This document shows, in pieces, positions 1 through 7,240 of a stretch of 57,204 nt of DNA. Positions within the stretch are counted from its first letter, which is position 1. The number at the start of each line of letters is the position of its first letter. The stretch covers positions 1-57,204 of the forward strand of contig JAAFIK010000028.1 in assembly GCA_013298665.1 (NCBI GenBank), in the 5' to 3' direction. The stretch is from Chitinophagales bacterium. GTDB lineage: Bacteria > Bacteroidota > Bacteroidia > Chitinophagales > Chitinophagaceae. The notes under the pieces were generated by a model. That model was not told where the DNA came from and ran no database searches. It saw nothing but the letters and a program-made list of their open reading frames with translations. Both the position numbers and the translations under genes were made by a program.

Positions 1-337
1 ATGGGTAGGTATAGGACGACCTATCAAAAGTTTAGGTCGGCCTATAGGTGGGTATAGGTCGACCTATCAAAAGTTTAGGTCGGCCTATGGGTAGGTATAG
101 GACGACCTATCAAAAGTTTAGGTCGGCCTATGGGTAGGTATAGGTCGACCTATCAAAAGTTTAGGTCCTCCTATAGGTGGGTATAGGACGACCTATCAAA
201 AGTTTAGGTCGGCCTATAGGTGGGTATAGGACGACCTATCAAAAGTTTAGGTTCTCCTATAGGGAGGTATAGGTCGACCTATCAAAAGTTTAGGTCGGCC
301 TATGGGTAGGTATAGGACGACCTATCAAAAGTTTAGG
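1..337. repeat. 43-bp tandem array of paired palindromic 12-mers (at least 8 units)
   Basis: The sequence CCTATCAAAAGTTTAGG recurs at 20, 63, 106, 149, 192, 235, 278 and 321, always exactly 43 bp apart. Each unit carries two palindromic or near-palindromic 12-mers: TAGGTCGACCTA (or TAGGACGACCTA) and TAGGTCGGCCTA, the second degenerating to GGTCCTCC or GGTTCTCC in two units. Their centres alternate 21 and 22 bp apart, about two helical turns. The array is already under way at base 1, so its left end lies outside the window. No coding sequence is evident. Its function is unknown; a binding array for a dimeric protein is inference. Confidence 0.93.
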
Positions 338-399
338 AGACTGTCTATAATAACCCTTCCGGTTCCGGAAATCTTTAACTTTAGAGACATTGTCGGGAG
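338..399. other. Spacer between the two tandem arrays
   Basis: A short unique stretch joins the two arrays. It contains the inverted repeat TTCCGG-TT-CCGGAA near 358-371. No gene or promoter is recognised here. Confidence 0.5.
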
Positions 400-696
400 G
401 GAATTGGTCAAAACCCTGAGGGAATCGGTCAAATCCCTGAGGGAATTGGTCAAAACCCTGAGGGAATCGGTCAAATCCCTGAAGTGTTTTTGGAATTTAC
501 TTCAGTATTCCGGGAAAACCCTGAAGTGTTTTTGAAATTTACTTCAGTATTCCGGGAAAACCCTGAAGAGTTTTTGAGATTTACTTCAGTATTCCGGGAA
601 AACCCTGAAGTGTTTTTGGGATTTACTTCAGTATTTTGGGAAAACCCTGAAGCGTTTTTGAAGTTTACTGCAGTATTTTGGGAAAATCCCTGCAGG
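400..696. repeat. 21-bp/42-bp hairpin-forming tandem array
   Basis: Positions 400-483 hold four 21-bp units that alternate GGAATTGGTCAAAACCCTGAG and GGAATCGGTCAAATCCCTGAG, giving a 42-bp higher-order period. From 477 this passes into 42-bp units beginning CCCTGAAG at 477, 519, 561, 603 and 645; the next comes 43 bp later at 688. Most of these units contain CTGAAGT and ACTTCAG separated by about 13 nt, so each can fold into a 7-bp stem. Both strands stay open in places only because 21 and 42 are multiples of three; the resulting heptad-like peptides are not believed to be genes. Confidence 0.9.
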
Positions 697-774
697 AAAT
701 CGGCCACACCCGGTATTAAGTATTAAGTACCGGGTACTGCATACCCATTACCAATTACCCAGTACATTTGCAAC
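697..774. other. truB upstream region with an inverted repeat
   Basis: ACCCGGTA (708-715) and TACCGGGT (728-735) form a perfect 8-bp inverted repeat around a 12-nt loop, TTAAGTATTAAG. It lies 40-65 bp before truB. It could be a 5' UTR hairpin or the terminator stem of an upstream gene, but no U-run follows. No clear TAnnTTTG promoter box was seen. Confidence 0.45.
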
Positions 775-1536
775 TTGAAACGAAAACAAACTTACAGAGG
801 TAAAAATTTTGACCGGCTCGAAGGAGACCAAACGTCCCCCAGGGAACGCATTGAGGTAAGCGATGCAGTACGTGCCGCCCATGAAGAAGGCCGCGTACTC
901 CTCATCAACAAACCCCTGCATTGGACCTCCTTCGACGCAGTACGGCGCATCCGCAGTATCCTCCGCATCAAAAAAGTGGGTCATGCAGGTACGCTCGATC
1001 CGCTGGCCACCGGCTTACTCATCGTCTGCACTGGTAAGTTTACCAAAAAGATCAACGAATACATGGCGCAGGAAAAGGAATACACCGGTACTTTTACCCT
1101 CGGCGCCGTTACCCCTACGTACGACCTTGAAAGCCTGCCCGAACACCCGAAACCCACCCACGATCTTACCGCCGCGCAGATAGAAGCTGCCACTTTACCT
1201 TTTACCGGCACCATACAGCAGTACCCGCCCATCTACTCTGCCATAAAAAAAGACGGTATTGCCCTTTACGAACTGGCCAGAAGGGGAGAGGCGGTAGAAC
1301 TCCAGCCGCGTACCATTACCATTACTACTTTTGAGATTACCGCTATTGAACTACCCACCGTTTCCTTCCGCGTGGTTTGCGGTACAGGCACTTATATCCG
1401 CAGCCTGGCACACGATTTTGGCGCGGCATTGGGTTGCGGTGCCTACCTCAGCAGCCTCTGCCGCACCCGTATCGGATCATTCACCCTCGACGGGGCCATG
1501 ACGATGGAAACAATGGAAAAAGCATTACAGGCCTGA
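775..1536 (+). CDS. truB: tRNA pseudouridine(55) synthase TruB
   Basis: TruB isomerises U55 in the T-loop of tRNAs to pseudouridine, in the cytoplasm. The 253-residue product has the family block LLINKPLHWTSFDAVRRIR, then GHAGTLDPLATGLLIVCTG, whose Asp is the catalytic nucleophile of TruB. These are followed by YPPIYSAIKKDG and the GTYIRSLAHDFG block typical of the C-terminal half of the fold. The length is normal for a short bacterial TruB without a PUA extension. The start is assigned to TTG at 775 because no ATG lies between it and the first conserved block. The gene stands directly downstream of the two tandem arrays. Function is known from the family; the start codon is the least certain part. 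Confidence 0.95.
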   Translation: MKRKQTYRGKNFDRLEGDQTSPRERIEVSDAVRAAHEEGRVLLINKPLHWTSFDAVRRIRSILRIKKVGHAGTLDPLATGLLIVCTGKFTKKINEYMAQEKEYTGTFTLGAVTPTYDLESLPEHPKPTHDLTAAQIEAATLPFTGTIQQYPPIYSAIKKDGIALYELARRGEAVELQPRTITITTFEITAIELPTVSFRVVCGTGTYIRSLAHDFGAALGCGAYLSSLCRTRIGSFTLDGAMTMETMEKALQA

Positions 1537-1606
1537 CTCCGGATAAACAAAGGTGTTCGTTAGATCATAAATGATTGAATAATAACTTAGCTATAAAGCC
1601 GAACGA

Positions 1607-2110
1607 TCACATACCCACAAACTCATCCACCTGCGTTTCAATGGCTTTTAATGCCCCCGCATCCGTCATCTGGCCATCCGCATCCAGGATTTTATCTACT
1701 ACGCTGATGGGCAAACGGTTCGGATGAACCAGCATTTTCATGTGCAATAACGAACCCGTAAGGTGTTCCATACCCCGCAGGTTACCCGCACGGCCCGTAG
1801 ATACGCCAACAAGCAGCGCCTTTTTATTCCACCAGCTTCGTTTGATATCACTTTTGTCGATCAGCCATTTCAATATACCCGGAAAACTGCCATTGTACTC
1901 CGGCATCACAATCACGTACTTTTCCGCAGGTACCAGGAATTGCTCCTGCATCGTGGCAAAACTGCCGTTTTTAAGACTGATATCGTGTTCTTCAAGCGAA
2001 AGCAGTTGTGCCGTTATCCCTTTTTCCGCAAGCACCTGCTGGTATATTTTAGCTATTTTCAGGGTATTACTGCCGGGTCTGTCTGTACCCGAGATGATGG
2101 TCATCGTCAT
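1607..2110 (-). CDS. NADPH-dependent FMN reductase family protein
   Basis: This 167-residue flavodoxin-fold protein belongs to the NADPH-dependent FMN reductase family, which uses bound FMN to reduce quinones, azo dyes or other acceptors. The N-terminal SGTDRPGSNTLKIA loop binds the FMN phosphate. The PEYNGSFPGILKWLID motif and the later STGRAGNLRGMEHL segment are typical of the family and surround the flavin ring. There is no signal peptide, so it should be cytosolic. It starts MTMT, so ATG at 2110 or 2104 could serve. It is divergent from the UPF0173 gene at 2232. The physiological acceptor cannot be told from sequence. Confidence 0.9.
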   Translation of the reverse strand: MTMTIISGTDRPGSNTLKIAKIYQQVLAEKGITAQLLSLEEHDISLKNGSFATMQEQFLVPAEKYVIVMPEYNGSFPGILKWLIDKSDIKRSWWNKKALLVGVSTGRAGNLRGMEHLTGSLLHMKMLVHPNRLPISVVDKILDADGQMTDAGALKAIETQVDEFVGM

Positions 2111-2192
2111 TTTTGGTTCCTTTTTGTTTTTTTGTTGCTGATACAGTTACAAATTAAGCGTATTTAAGTTCTCCAATTTTATGCCGAATGGT

Positions 2193-2200
2193 TATTTTTG
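2193..2200 (+). promoter_or_regulatory. Bacteroidota -7 box (TATTTTTG) for the UPF0173 gene
   Basis: TATTTTTG matches the Bacteroidota -7 consensus TAnnTTTG exactly and ends 31 bp before the ATG at 2232. No good TTG is seen at -33. Its position argues against translation starting at the in-frame ATG at 2181. Confidence 0.5.
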
Positions 2201-2231
2201 CCATCCTGTCACAAAAAACAACAATTCAGCT

Positions 2232-2918
2232 ATGCAATGTACATATTATGGCCACGCCTGTTTCAGCGTAGTGGTAGGGGGAAAGAAATTACTTTTCGAC
2301 CCCTTCATTACCGAAAACCCGCTTGCCGTGGGTATTGCGCTTGATGATGTAGCCCGGGGTACGGATTATATCCTCATTTCGCATGGCCATTTCGACCATA
2401 TTGCCGATGCAGAGGCCATCGCCAAAGCATCCGGCGCCACCATCATATGTGCCTGGGAAATATATGAATGGTTGTCAAAGAAAGGGTTGACTAAGTTCAG
2501 GCCGATGAATACGGGCGGACAACACATGTTCGACTTTGGTACCGTGCGCTGTACCGTGGCCCAGCATTCCTCCGGATTACCCGATGGCAGCTATGGCGGC
2601 AACCCCATGGGGTTCCTCATCACCAGCAGCGAGGGTAACTTTTATTACAGCGGCGATACCGCCCTCACCCTCGATATGCAACTCATCCCGCGCTGGGCAA
2701 AACTAAATTTTGCCGTCTTGCCTATTGGAGACAACTTTACAATGGGATATGACGACGCCGCTGCCGCGGCAAAGATGATCGGCTGTACATCGGTATTGGG
2801 TGTGCATTACGACAGCTTCGACTTTATCAAAATCAACCACGCGGCGGCAGCGAAGGCTTTCGATGAGGCTGGTATCAGGCTCCGCCTCGTAAAGCCGGGC
2901 GAAACCATCGATTGCTGA
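2232..2918 (+). CDS. UPF0173 metal-dependent hydrolase (metallo-beta-lactamase fold)
   Basis: A 228-residue cytosolic protein of the UPF0173 group within the metallo-beta-lactamase superfamily. It opens MQCTYYGHACFSV, as family members do, and carries the metal-binding HGHFDH motif, followed by AQHSSG and the YSGDTALTLD segment with further metal ligands. The ATG at 2232 is preferred to the upstream in-frame ATG at 2181: the extra 17 residues are not family-like, and a TAnnTTTG promoter box lies between the two. The substrate is unknown; the family is conserved but biochemically little characterised. It precedes parA by 63 bp and may share its transcript. Confidence 0.9.
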   Translation: MQCTYYGHACFSVVVGGKKLLFDPFITENPLAVGIALDDVARGTDYILISHGHFDHIADAEAIAKASGATIICAWEIYEWLSKKGLTKFRPMNTGGQHMFDFGTVRCTVAQHSSGLPDGSYGGNPMGFLITSSEGNFYYSGDTALTLDMQLIPRWAKLNFAVLPIGDNFTMGYDDAAAAAKMIGCTSVLGVHYDSFDFIKINHAAAAKAFDEAGIRLRLVKPGETIDC

Positions 2919-2981
2919 CAAGACACGCATCAACCAAATAAAACAAACAACAATAAACCCTCCGTCACGGCGGAAAGCGAC

Positions 2982-3782
2982 ATGGCAAGAATAATAGGGA
3001 TTGCAAATCAAAAAGGTGGTGTGGGCAAAACCACCACCGCCATCAACCTGGCGGCAAGTTTTGCTGTGCTGGAATACAAAACCCTGCTTGTGGATGCCGA
3101 TCCGCAGGCCAACAGTACCACGGGTATCGGCTTTGACCTGCACAATATCACCACCAGTCTCTACGATTGTATGGTAAACCAGGCAAAAGCCCGGGATGTG
3201 ATCCTCAAATCGGATATTCCCTATCTCGACCTGATGCCCTCGCATATCGACCTTGTAGGTGCCGAGATCGAGATGATCAATTACCCCAACCGCGAAACCG
3301 TACTCCAGCAATTACTCGAACCCGTACAGGCCGAGTACGACTTTATCGTGATCGACTGTTCACCCTCACTCGGGCTCATTACGGTAAATGCGCTTACTGC
3401 TGCCCATAGTGTAGTGGTACCGGTGCAAACGGAGTTTTTCGCCCTGGAAGGATTGGGCAAACTGCTCAATACCATCAAGATTGTACAAAACCGGCTCAAT
3501 CCCAACCTGGCCATCGAAGGCATATTGATGACGATGTACGATGGCCGGCTGCGGCTCTGCAACCAGGTGGTGAATGAAGTGCGCCGCCATTTCGATGATA
3601 TGGTATTCAGCAGCATCATACACCGGAATACCCGGCTCAGCGAAGCGCCAAGTTTTGGTAAACCCGTCATATTATATGATGCAGAAAGCAAGGGTTCTGT
3701 CAATTACCTCAACCTTGCCCGCGAAATCCTGCAGAAGAACAATATGACAAAGATTGCGCAGGAAGAAAAAATATTGGAATAA
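2982..3782 (+). CDS. parA: ParA/Soj-type chromosome partitioning ATPase
   Basis: ParA ATPases bind DNA non-specifically in the ATP-bound dimer and interact with ParB-parS complexes to segregate replicated origins. The 266-residue product begins MARIIGIANQKGGVGKTTT, with the deviant Walker A motif including its signature lysine. DADPQANST (Walker A') and the DFIVIDCSPSLG Walker B segment follow. The size and the absence of an N-terminal DNA-binding domain mark it as a chromosomal Soj-like form (type Ib-like size). parB follows after 66 bp. No parS (TGTTTCACGTGAAACA-like) site was found in the window. Function is established for the family. Confidence 0.96.
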   Translation: MARIIGIANQKGGVGKTTTAINLAASFAVLEYKTLLVDADPQANSTTGIGFDLHNITTSLYDCMVNQAKARDVILKSDIPYLDLMPSHIDLVGAEIEMINYPNRETVLQQLLEPVQAEYDFIVIDCSPSLGLITVNALTAAHSVVVPVQTEFFALEGLGKLLNTIKIVQNRLNPNLAIEGILMTMYDGRLRLCNQVVNEVRRHFDDMVFSSIIHRNTRLSEAPSFGKPVILYDAESKGSVNYLNLAREILQKNNMTKIAQEEKILE

Positions 3783-3848
3783 GACCGGGTAATTTTGCCG
3801 GATAGTTAAAACCATCACATTAACAACAAGCGAAGCAATTAAGCATAC

Positions 3849-4766
3849 ATGACGCCCCCGAACAAAAAAGACGCATTGGGAAAAGGCATACGCAGCCTGC
3901 TCCAGAACATCGACGCCGATCTTAAAACCACCACCGGCGCACTCAAAACCGAAGTGGTGGAAGCTACGGCCAGCAGCAGCCGCGTAGAACTCGACCAGAT
4001 TGAAGTCAATCCCCGCCAGCCGCGTCACGATTTTGACGAGACGGCACTCAGCGAACTGGCGTCTTCCATCAAACTGCACGACATCATCCAGCCACTGACG
4101 GTAAGCCGCATGGCCAATGGTAAATTCCGCCTTATTGCGGGTGAACGTCGTTTCCGGGCGGCTAAAATCGCCGGTCTCCGGGATGTACCCGTGTACATAC
4201 GGCAGGTGAACGACAGCCAACTGCTCGAACTCGCCCTGCTCGAAAACCTGCAGCGCGAAAACCTCAACGCCATCGAAGTGGCGCTCAGCTATCGCCGCCT
4301 CATGGAGGAACTGGATTATACACAGGAACAGGTGGCCGAACGGATGGGGAAGGAGCGGAGTACCGTTACCAATTATATCCGTCTGCTCAAATTGCCGCCG
4401 GATATACAGGTGGCCGTGCGTACGGGCGTCATCAGTATGGGGCATGCCCGCGCACTCATCAATGTAGACCTGGTGGATCGCCAGCTCTTTGTTTTCAACG
4501 AGATCAAAAAAAAGGAACTGTCGGTACGGCAAACGGAAGAACTGGTGCGCAAGCTGTACACAGCCAACGCTGCAGGTGTTAAAACTTCGGTAAAACAAAG
4601 CCTTTCTGCCGCATTTATCAAAATACAGGATACTTTAGCCTCAAAATACAGCACAAGGGTAAAACTGGCACACCAGAAAAAAGGCAATGGCACCATTACA
4701 TTTGAGTATTATTCCCTGGAAGAACTGAACGCCCTGCTGGACAAATTAGACATTAAAGTAAGTTGA
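3849..4766 (+). CDS. parB: ParB/Spo0J chromosome partitioning protein
   Basis: ParB is the CTP-dependent clamp that loads at parS and spreads along DNA, working with ParA. The 305-residue product starts with the KDALGKGIRSLL motif that in the family contacts ParA. It is followed by the ParB/Srx nucleotide-binding domain, including LIAGERRFRAAK at residues 96-107, then a helix-turn-helix region (EQVAERMGKERSTVTNYIRLLKLP reads as the parS reader; about residues 160-182). A short C-terminal dimerisation domain ends the protein. A TAATTTTG sequence at 3790-3797 resembles a -7 box, so parB may have its own promoter. Its stop overlaps the next start (TGATG). Confidence 0.95.
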   Translation: MTPPNKKDALGKGIRSLLQNIDADLKTTTGALKTEVVEATASSSRVELDQIEVNPRQPRHDFDETALSELASSIKLHDIIQPLTVSRMANGKFRLIAGERRFRAAKIAGLRDVPVYIRQVNDSQLLELALLENLQRENLNAIEVALSYRRLMEELDYTQEQVAERMGKERSTVTNYIRLLKLPPDIQVAVRTGVISMGHARALINVDLVDRQLFVFNEIKKKELSVRQTEELVRKLYTANAAGVKTSVKQSLSAAFIKIQDTLASKYSTRVKLAHQKKGNGTITFEYYSLEELNALLDKLDIKVS

Positions 4767-5401
4767 TGTATCGCTTCATTTTGTTGTTATGGCTCACGGG
4801 CGTCTCTGCTTCGGGTTATGCACAGGCACCAACCCCTTCCCGGGCTGATACCCCCGGCCTGGCAAAGCCGGTAGCCGCCACCACAGGCAAGGCCAAAAAA
4901 TCCCGGCTCAGCATCTTCCATGCACCGGATTCCACAAAGCCTTATTCTCCAAGGCTGGCAACCGTGCGGTCGGCCATCCTGCCGGGGTGGGGACAGATCA
5001 CCAATAAAAAATACTGGAAACTGCCTTTTGTATATGGCGCCCTCGGTGTTACCGCAGGTATATTTATCTACAACATCAAAACGTTCAGGGATGCAAAGGC
5101 GGCATATATCAATGCCATCGATGGCGACCCTACCAACAACTTCCTGATCAAAGAACCTTACCTGAGTGTGGTTGATCAGCCGGAACGTATCCGCAGCTTC
5201 CGCAACCAGATCCGCCAGAATGTAGATTACTCGGCCCTGTTTTTCCTCATCTTTTGGGGACTCAACGTGGTGGATGCCAGCGTAGACGCCCACCTCAAAC
5301 ATTTTGATGTGGGGAACGACCTTAGCCTCCGCATCAAACCGGGTTATTCTCCCATGGCGCAAACGGCGGGGGTGAGTATAGTGCTGCAGGTGGGGAGGTG
5401 A
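4766..5401 (+). CDS. DUF5683 domain membrane protein
   Basis: A 211-residue protein with an N-terminal signal-like segment (MYRFILLLWLTGVSASGYAQ). A proline/threonine-rich linker follows, then a DUF5683-type region: LPGWGQITNKKYWKLPFVYG, then hydrophobic helices around YGALGVTAGIFIYNI and YSALFFLIFWGLNVVDASVDAHL. The ATG overlaps the parB stop in TGATG, so translation is probably coupled; an in-frame TTG lies one codon upstream. In many Bacteroidota, parA, parB, a DUF5683 gene and dapB lie together, as here. Its role is unknown; an envelope location is inferred from the hydrophobic segments and leader. Confidence 0.88.
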   Translation: MYRFILLLWLTGVSASGYAQAPTPSRADTPGLAKPVAATTGKAKKSRLSIFHAPDSTKPYSPRLATVRSAILPGWGQITNKKYWKLPFVYGALGVTAGIFIYNIKTFRDAKAAYINAIDGDPTNNFLIKEPYLSVVDQPERIRSFRNQIRQNVDYSALFFLIFWGLNVVDASVDAHLKHFDVGNDLSLRIKPGYSPMAQTAGVSIVLQVGR

Positions 5402-5449
5402 ATGTTAGTAGTGAGTAGCAAGTATCTGGAGAGCGAGCGGTAAACCAAG

Positions 5450-5605
5450 CAGTCTTGAGGTAAGATGACAAGATTAATAATAGACTGCCTTGCATCTTGT
5501 TACTATCCGGGACTTTGGTCTTGAGGTGAAGTTATAAAGTTAAAGACTTGCAGTCTTTAGATAAGATGACAAGATTATAGGTAGACCGTCTTGCATCTTG
5601 TTACT
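5450..5605. repeat. Pair of 55-bp direct repeats with interleaved complementarity
   Basis: 5450-5504 and 5551-5605 are two imperfect copies of one 55-bp element, offset by 101 bp, in the DUF5683-dapB gap. Each reads CAGTCT, AAGATGACAAG, AGACTG (AGACCG in copy 2), CTTGCATCTT. CAGTCT pairs with AGACTG, and AAGATGACAAG pairs with CTTGCATCTT apart from one bulged A. The pairs are interleaved, which allows either a pseudoknot or two mutually exclusive hairpins. Copy 2 ends 20 bp before dapB. Confidence 0.7.
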
Positions 5606-5624
5606 GACATCTAATATCTACAAT

Positions 5625-6341
5625 ATGACCATAGCCATCATCGGATACGGAAAAATGGGCAAAATCATTGAGCGGATTGCCCGGGAGCAAGGCCACGATA
5701 CAGGCCTCATCATCGATGCGGATAACCTGTCCGAGTTTACCACCGCCAACCTGCAACGCTGCGATGTTGCCATCGAGTTTACCGGACCGCACAGTGCCCC
5801 CGGTAATATCCGGCAATGCTTTGCCGCCGGGGTACCCGTTGTTTGCGGGAGTACGGGTTGGCTCAGCGAATGGGCGGCTATTCAGCAGGATTGTGCCGCA
5901 ACGGGCGGGGGACTGCTCTATGCCAGTAACTTCAGCATCGGCGTCAACCTGTTTTTTGAACTGAACCATAAACTGGCTGTGCTGATGCAACCCCATACCC
6001 AGTATGAAGTGAGTATGGAAGAAATACACCATACCGAAAAGAAAGACGCCCCGAGTGGAACCGCCATTTCCCTTGCCGAACAGATACTCGCTGCAGGTAC
6101 CCGTAAAACCCGATGGGTAAGTGGTGCTGCGGCCAGTCCCGATCAGTTGGGTATTGTGAGTAAACGCATCGACCCGGCACCCGGCACCCACAGTGTACGG
6201 TATCATTCAGCCATCGACGATATCGAAATCACCCATACGGCGCATAGCCGGGAAGGCTTTGCTGCAGGCGCAGTACTCGCTGCCACATTTATGCAGGGCA
6301 AAAAGGGTATTTTTACCATGAAAGATGTACTTGGGTTTTGA
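5625..6341 (+). CDS. dapB: 4-hydroxy-tetrahydrodipicolinate reductase DapB
   Basis: DapB reduces 4-hydroxy-tetrahydrodipicolinate with NAD(P)H in the lysine/diaminopimelate pathway that feeds peptidoglycan. The 238-residue product begins MTIAIIGYGKMGKIIERIA, a Rossmann GxGxxG-type nucleotide-binding loop. It contains CDVAIEFTGP, PVVCGSTGW and the substrate-binding EEIHHTEKKDAPSGTAISLA block with the catalytic His and Lys. ATG at 5625 is chosen because the Rossmann strand starts immediately; an in-frame TTG at 5598 would add nine residues inside the upstream repeat. Its place after parAB-DUF5683 fits Bacteroidota synteny. Confidence 0.96.
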   Translation: MTIAIIGYGKMGKIIERIAREQGHDTGLIIDADNLSEFTTANLQRCDVAIEFTGPHSAPGNIRQCFAAGVPVVCGSTGWLSEWAAIQQDCAATGGGLLYASNFSIGVNLFFELNHKLAVLMQPHTQYEVSMEEIHHTEKKDAPSGTAISLAEQILAAGTRKTRWVSGAAASPDQLGIVSKRIDPAPGTHSVRYHSAIDDIEITHTAHSREGFAAGAVLAATFMQGKKGIFTMKDVLGF

Positions 6342-6408
6342 TCAGGCAGGATTGACTGCTGAAAAAAATCAACTGGTACTTAAATAAGTATTAGTTTTAT
6401 GCGGAACA

Positions 6409-7047
6409 ATGAAAGAAAAAATTCTTCTGGCAATAGTGGACGATCACCAGATCGTAATCGATGGGTTAAAGTCGCTCATACAGGGCTACGACAAATTTTC
6501 TGTTGTATTTGAATCTACCCACCCCGAACAGGTACCCGACCTGCTCGCCCGGCACCCCGTAGATATTCTGCTGACGGATGTAATGATGCCCGTTATGACG
6601 GGTGCCGAATTGTCGAAGGTGGTAAGACAGCGTTTTCCCGGTATCAAAATACTGGCACTGTCGATGAGCGGCCAGGGCGAACTGGTGAACCAGATGATTG
6701 ACGACGCCGATATCGCTGGTTATGTGGTGAAAAACATTGGTAAGCAGGAGCTGTTACAGGCGCTGGAGAAGATTGCAGGTGGCGGTATTTACTTCAGCCC
6801 GGAAGTACTCGACGAAATGACCCGGGCCAGTGAAATAAAGAAAGAAAGCATTGAAGCGCATCTTACGGCCCGCGAAATTGAAATCATTGCACTCATCGAA
6901 AAAGAATTCAGCAATAAACAGATCGCCGATCATCTCTTCCTCAGCGAGCGCACCGTGGAAACCCATCGCAAAAACATCTTCCGCAAAACCAGGACCAACA
7001 GTGTGATCGGTCTCGTGAAGTATGCGTACGAGCATAAACTGATTTAG
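6409..7047 (+). CDS. LuxR/NarL-family response regulator
   Basis: A 212-residue two-component regulator. The receiver domain shows the acidic pair DD11-12, the phospho-acceptor Asp57 in DILLTDVMMPVMTG, and the conserved Lys108 in GYVVKN. A LuxR-type helix-turn-helix follows at about residues 145-205 (LTAREIEIIALIEKEFSNKQ, then the recognition helix LSERTVETHRKNIF). No histidine kinase lies in the window, so the partner is unlinked and the stimulus unknown. The genes on either side are separated by 67 and 193 bp, so it is probably a single-gene transcript. The architecture is certain; the regulon is not. Confidence 0.94.
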   Translation: MKEKILLAIVDDHQIVIDGLKSLIQGYDKFSVVFESTHPEQVPDLLARHPVDILLTDVMMPVMTGAELSKVVRQRFPGIKILALSMSGQGELVNQMIDDADIAGYVVKNIGKQELLQALEKIAGGGIYFSPEVLDEMTRASEIKKESIEAHLTAREIEIIALIEKEFSNKQIADHLFLSERTVETHRKNIFRKTRTNSVIGLVKYAYEHKLI

Positions 7048-7240
7048 TCGCTGGTTCGAAGTCGTTAGTGCTTTCCCGTATGGTCTGCCTGTATTCTCCT
7101 TGCGATGCGTTGTTCTGGCTCCTGATTAATCTGGTGGTGACAGCAAAACGCAAAAAAATGTTAATGCACCCCCTTTTTTTTGCCAATTCACCACTTCTTT
7201 GCATCTTTATAGTGTACCCACTCAACTAATACGACAGTTT

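Noticed and set aside
1..345. CRISPR array
   Set aside because: Units are contiguous and fully repetitive with no unique spacers, and no cas gene is present.
302..535. 77-residue open frame across both arrays with heptad-like VKTLRES repeats
   Set aside because: It crosses unrelated repeat arrays and its periodicity comes from the 21-bp DNA repeat.
484..726. 80-residue open frame with 14-residue repeats (FTSVFRENPE...)
   Set aside because: It is open only because the 42-bp repeat unit is a multiple of three; the opposite strand is open for the same reason and there is no start signal.
5402..5624. Lysine riboswitch before dapB
   Set aside because: The conserved lysine riboswitch core and P1-P5 layout are not present; only the local 55-bp repeats are seen.
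7048..7075. tRNA T-loop-like GGTTCGAAGTC
   Set aside because: No acceptor, D or anticodon stems can be built around it.
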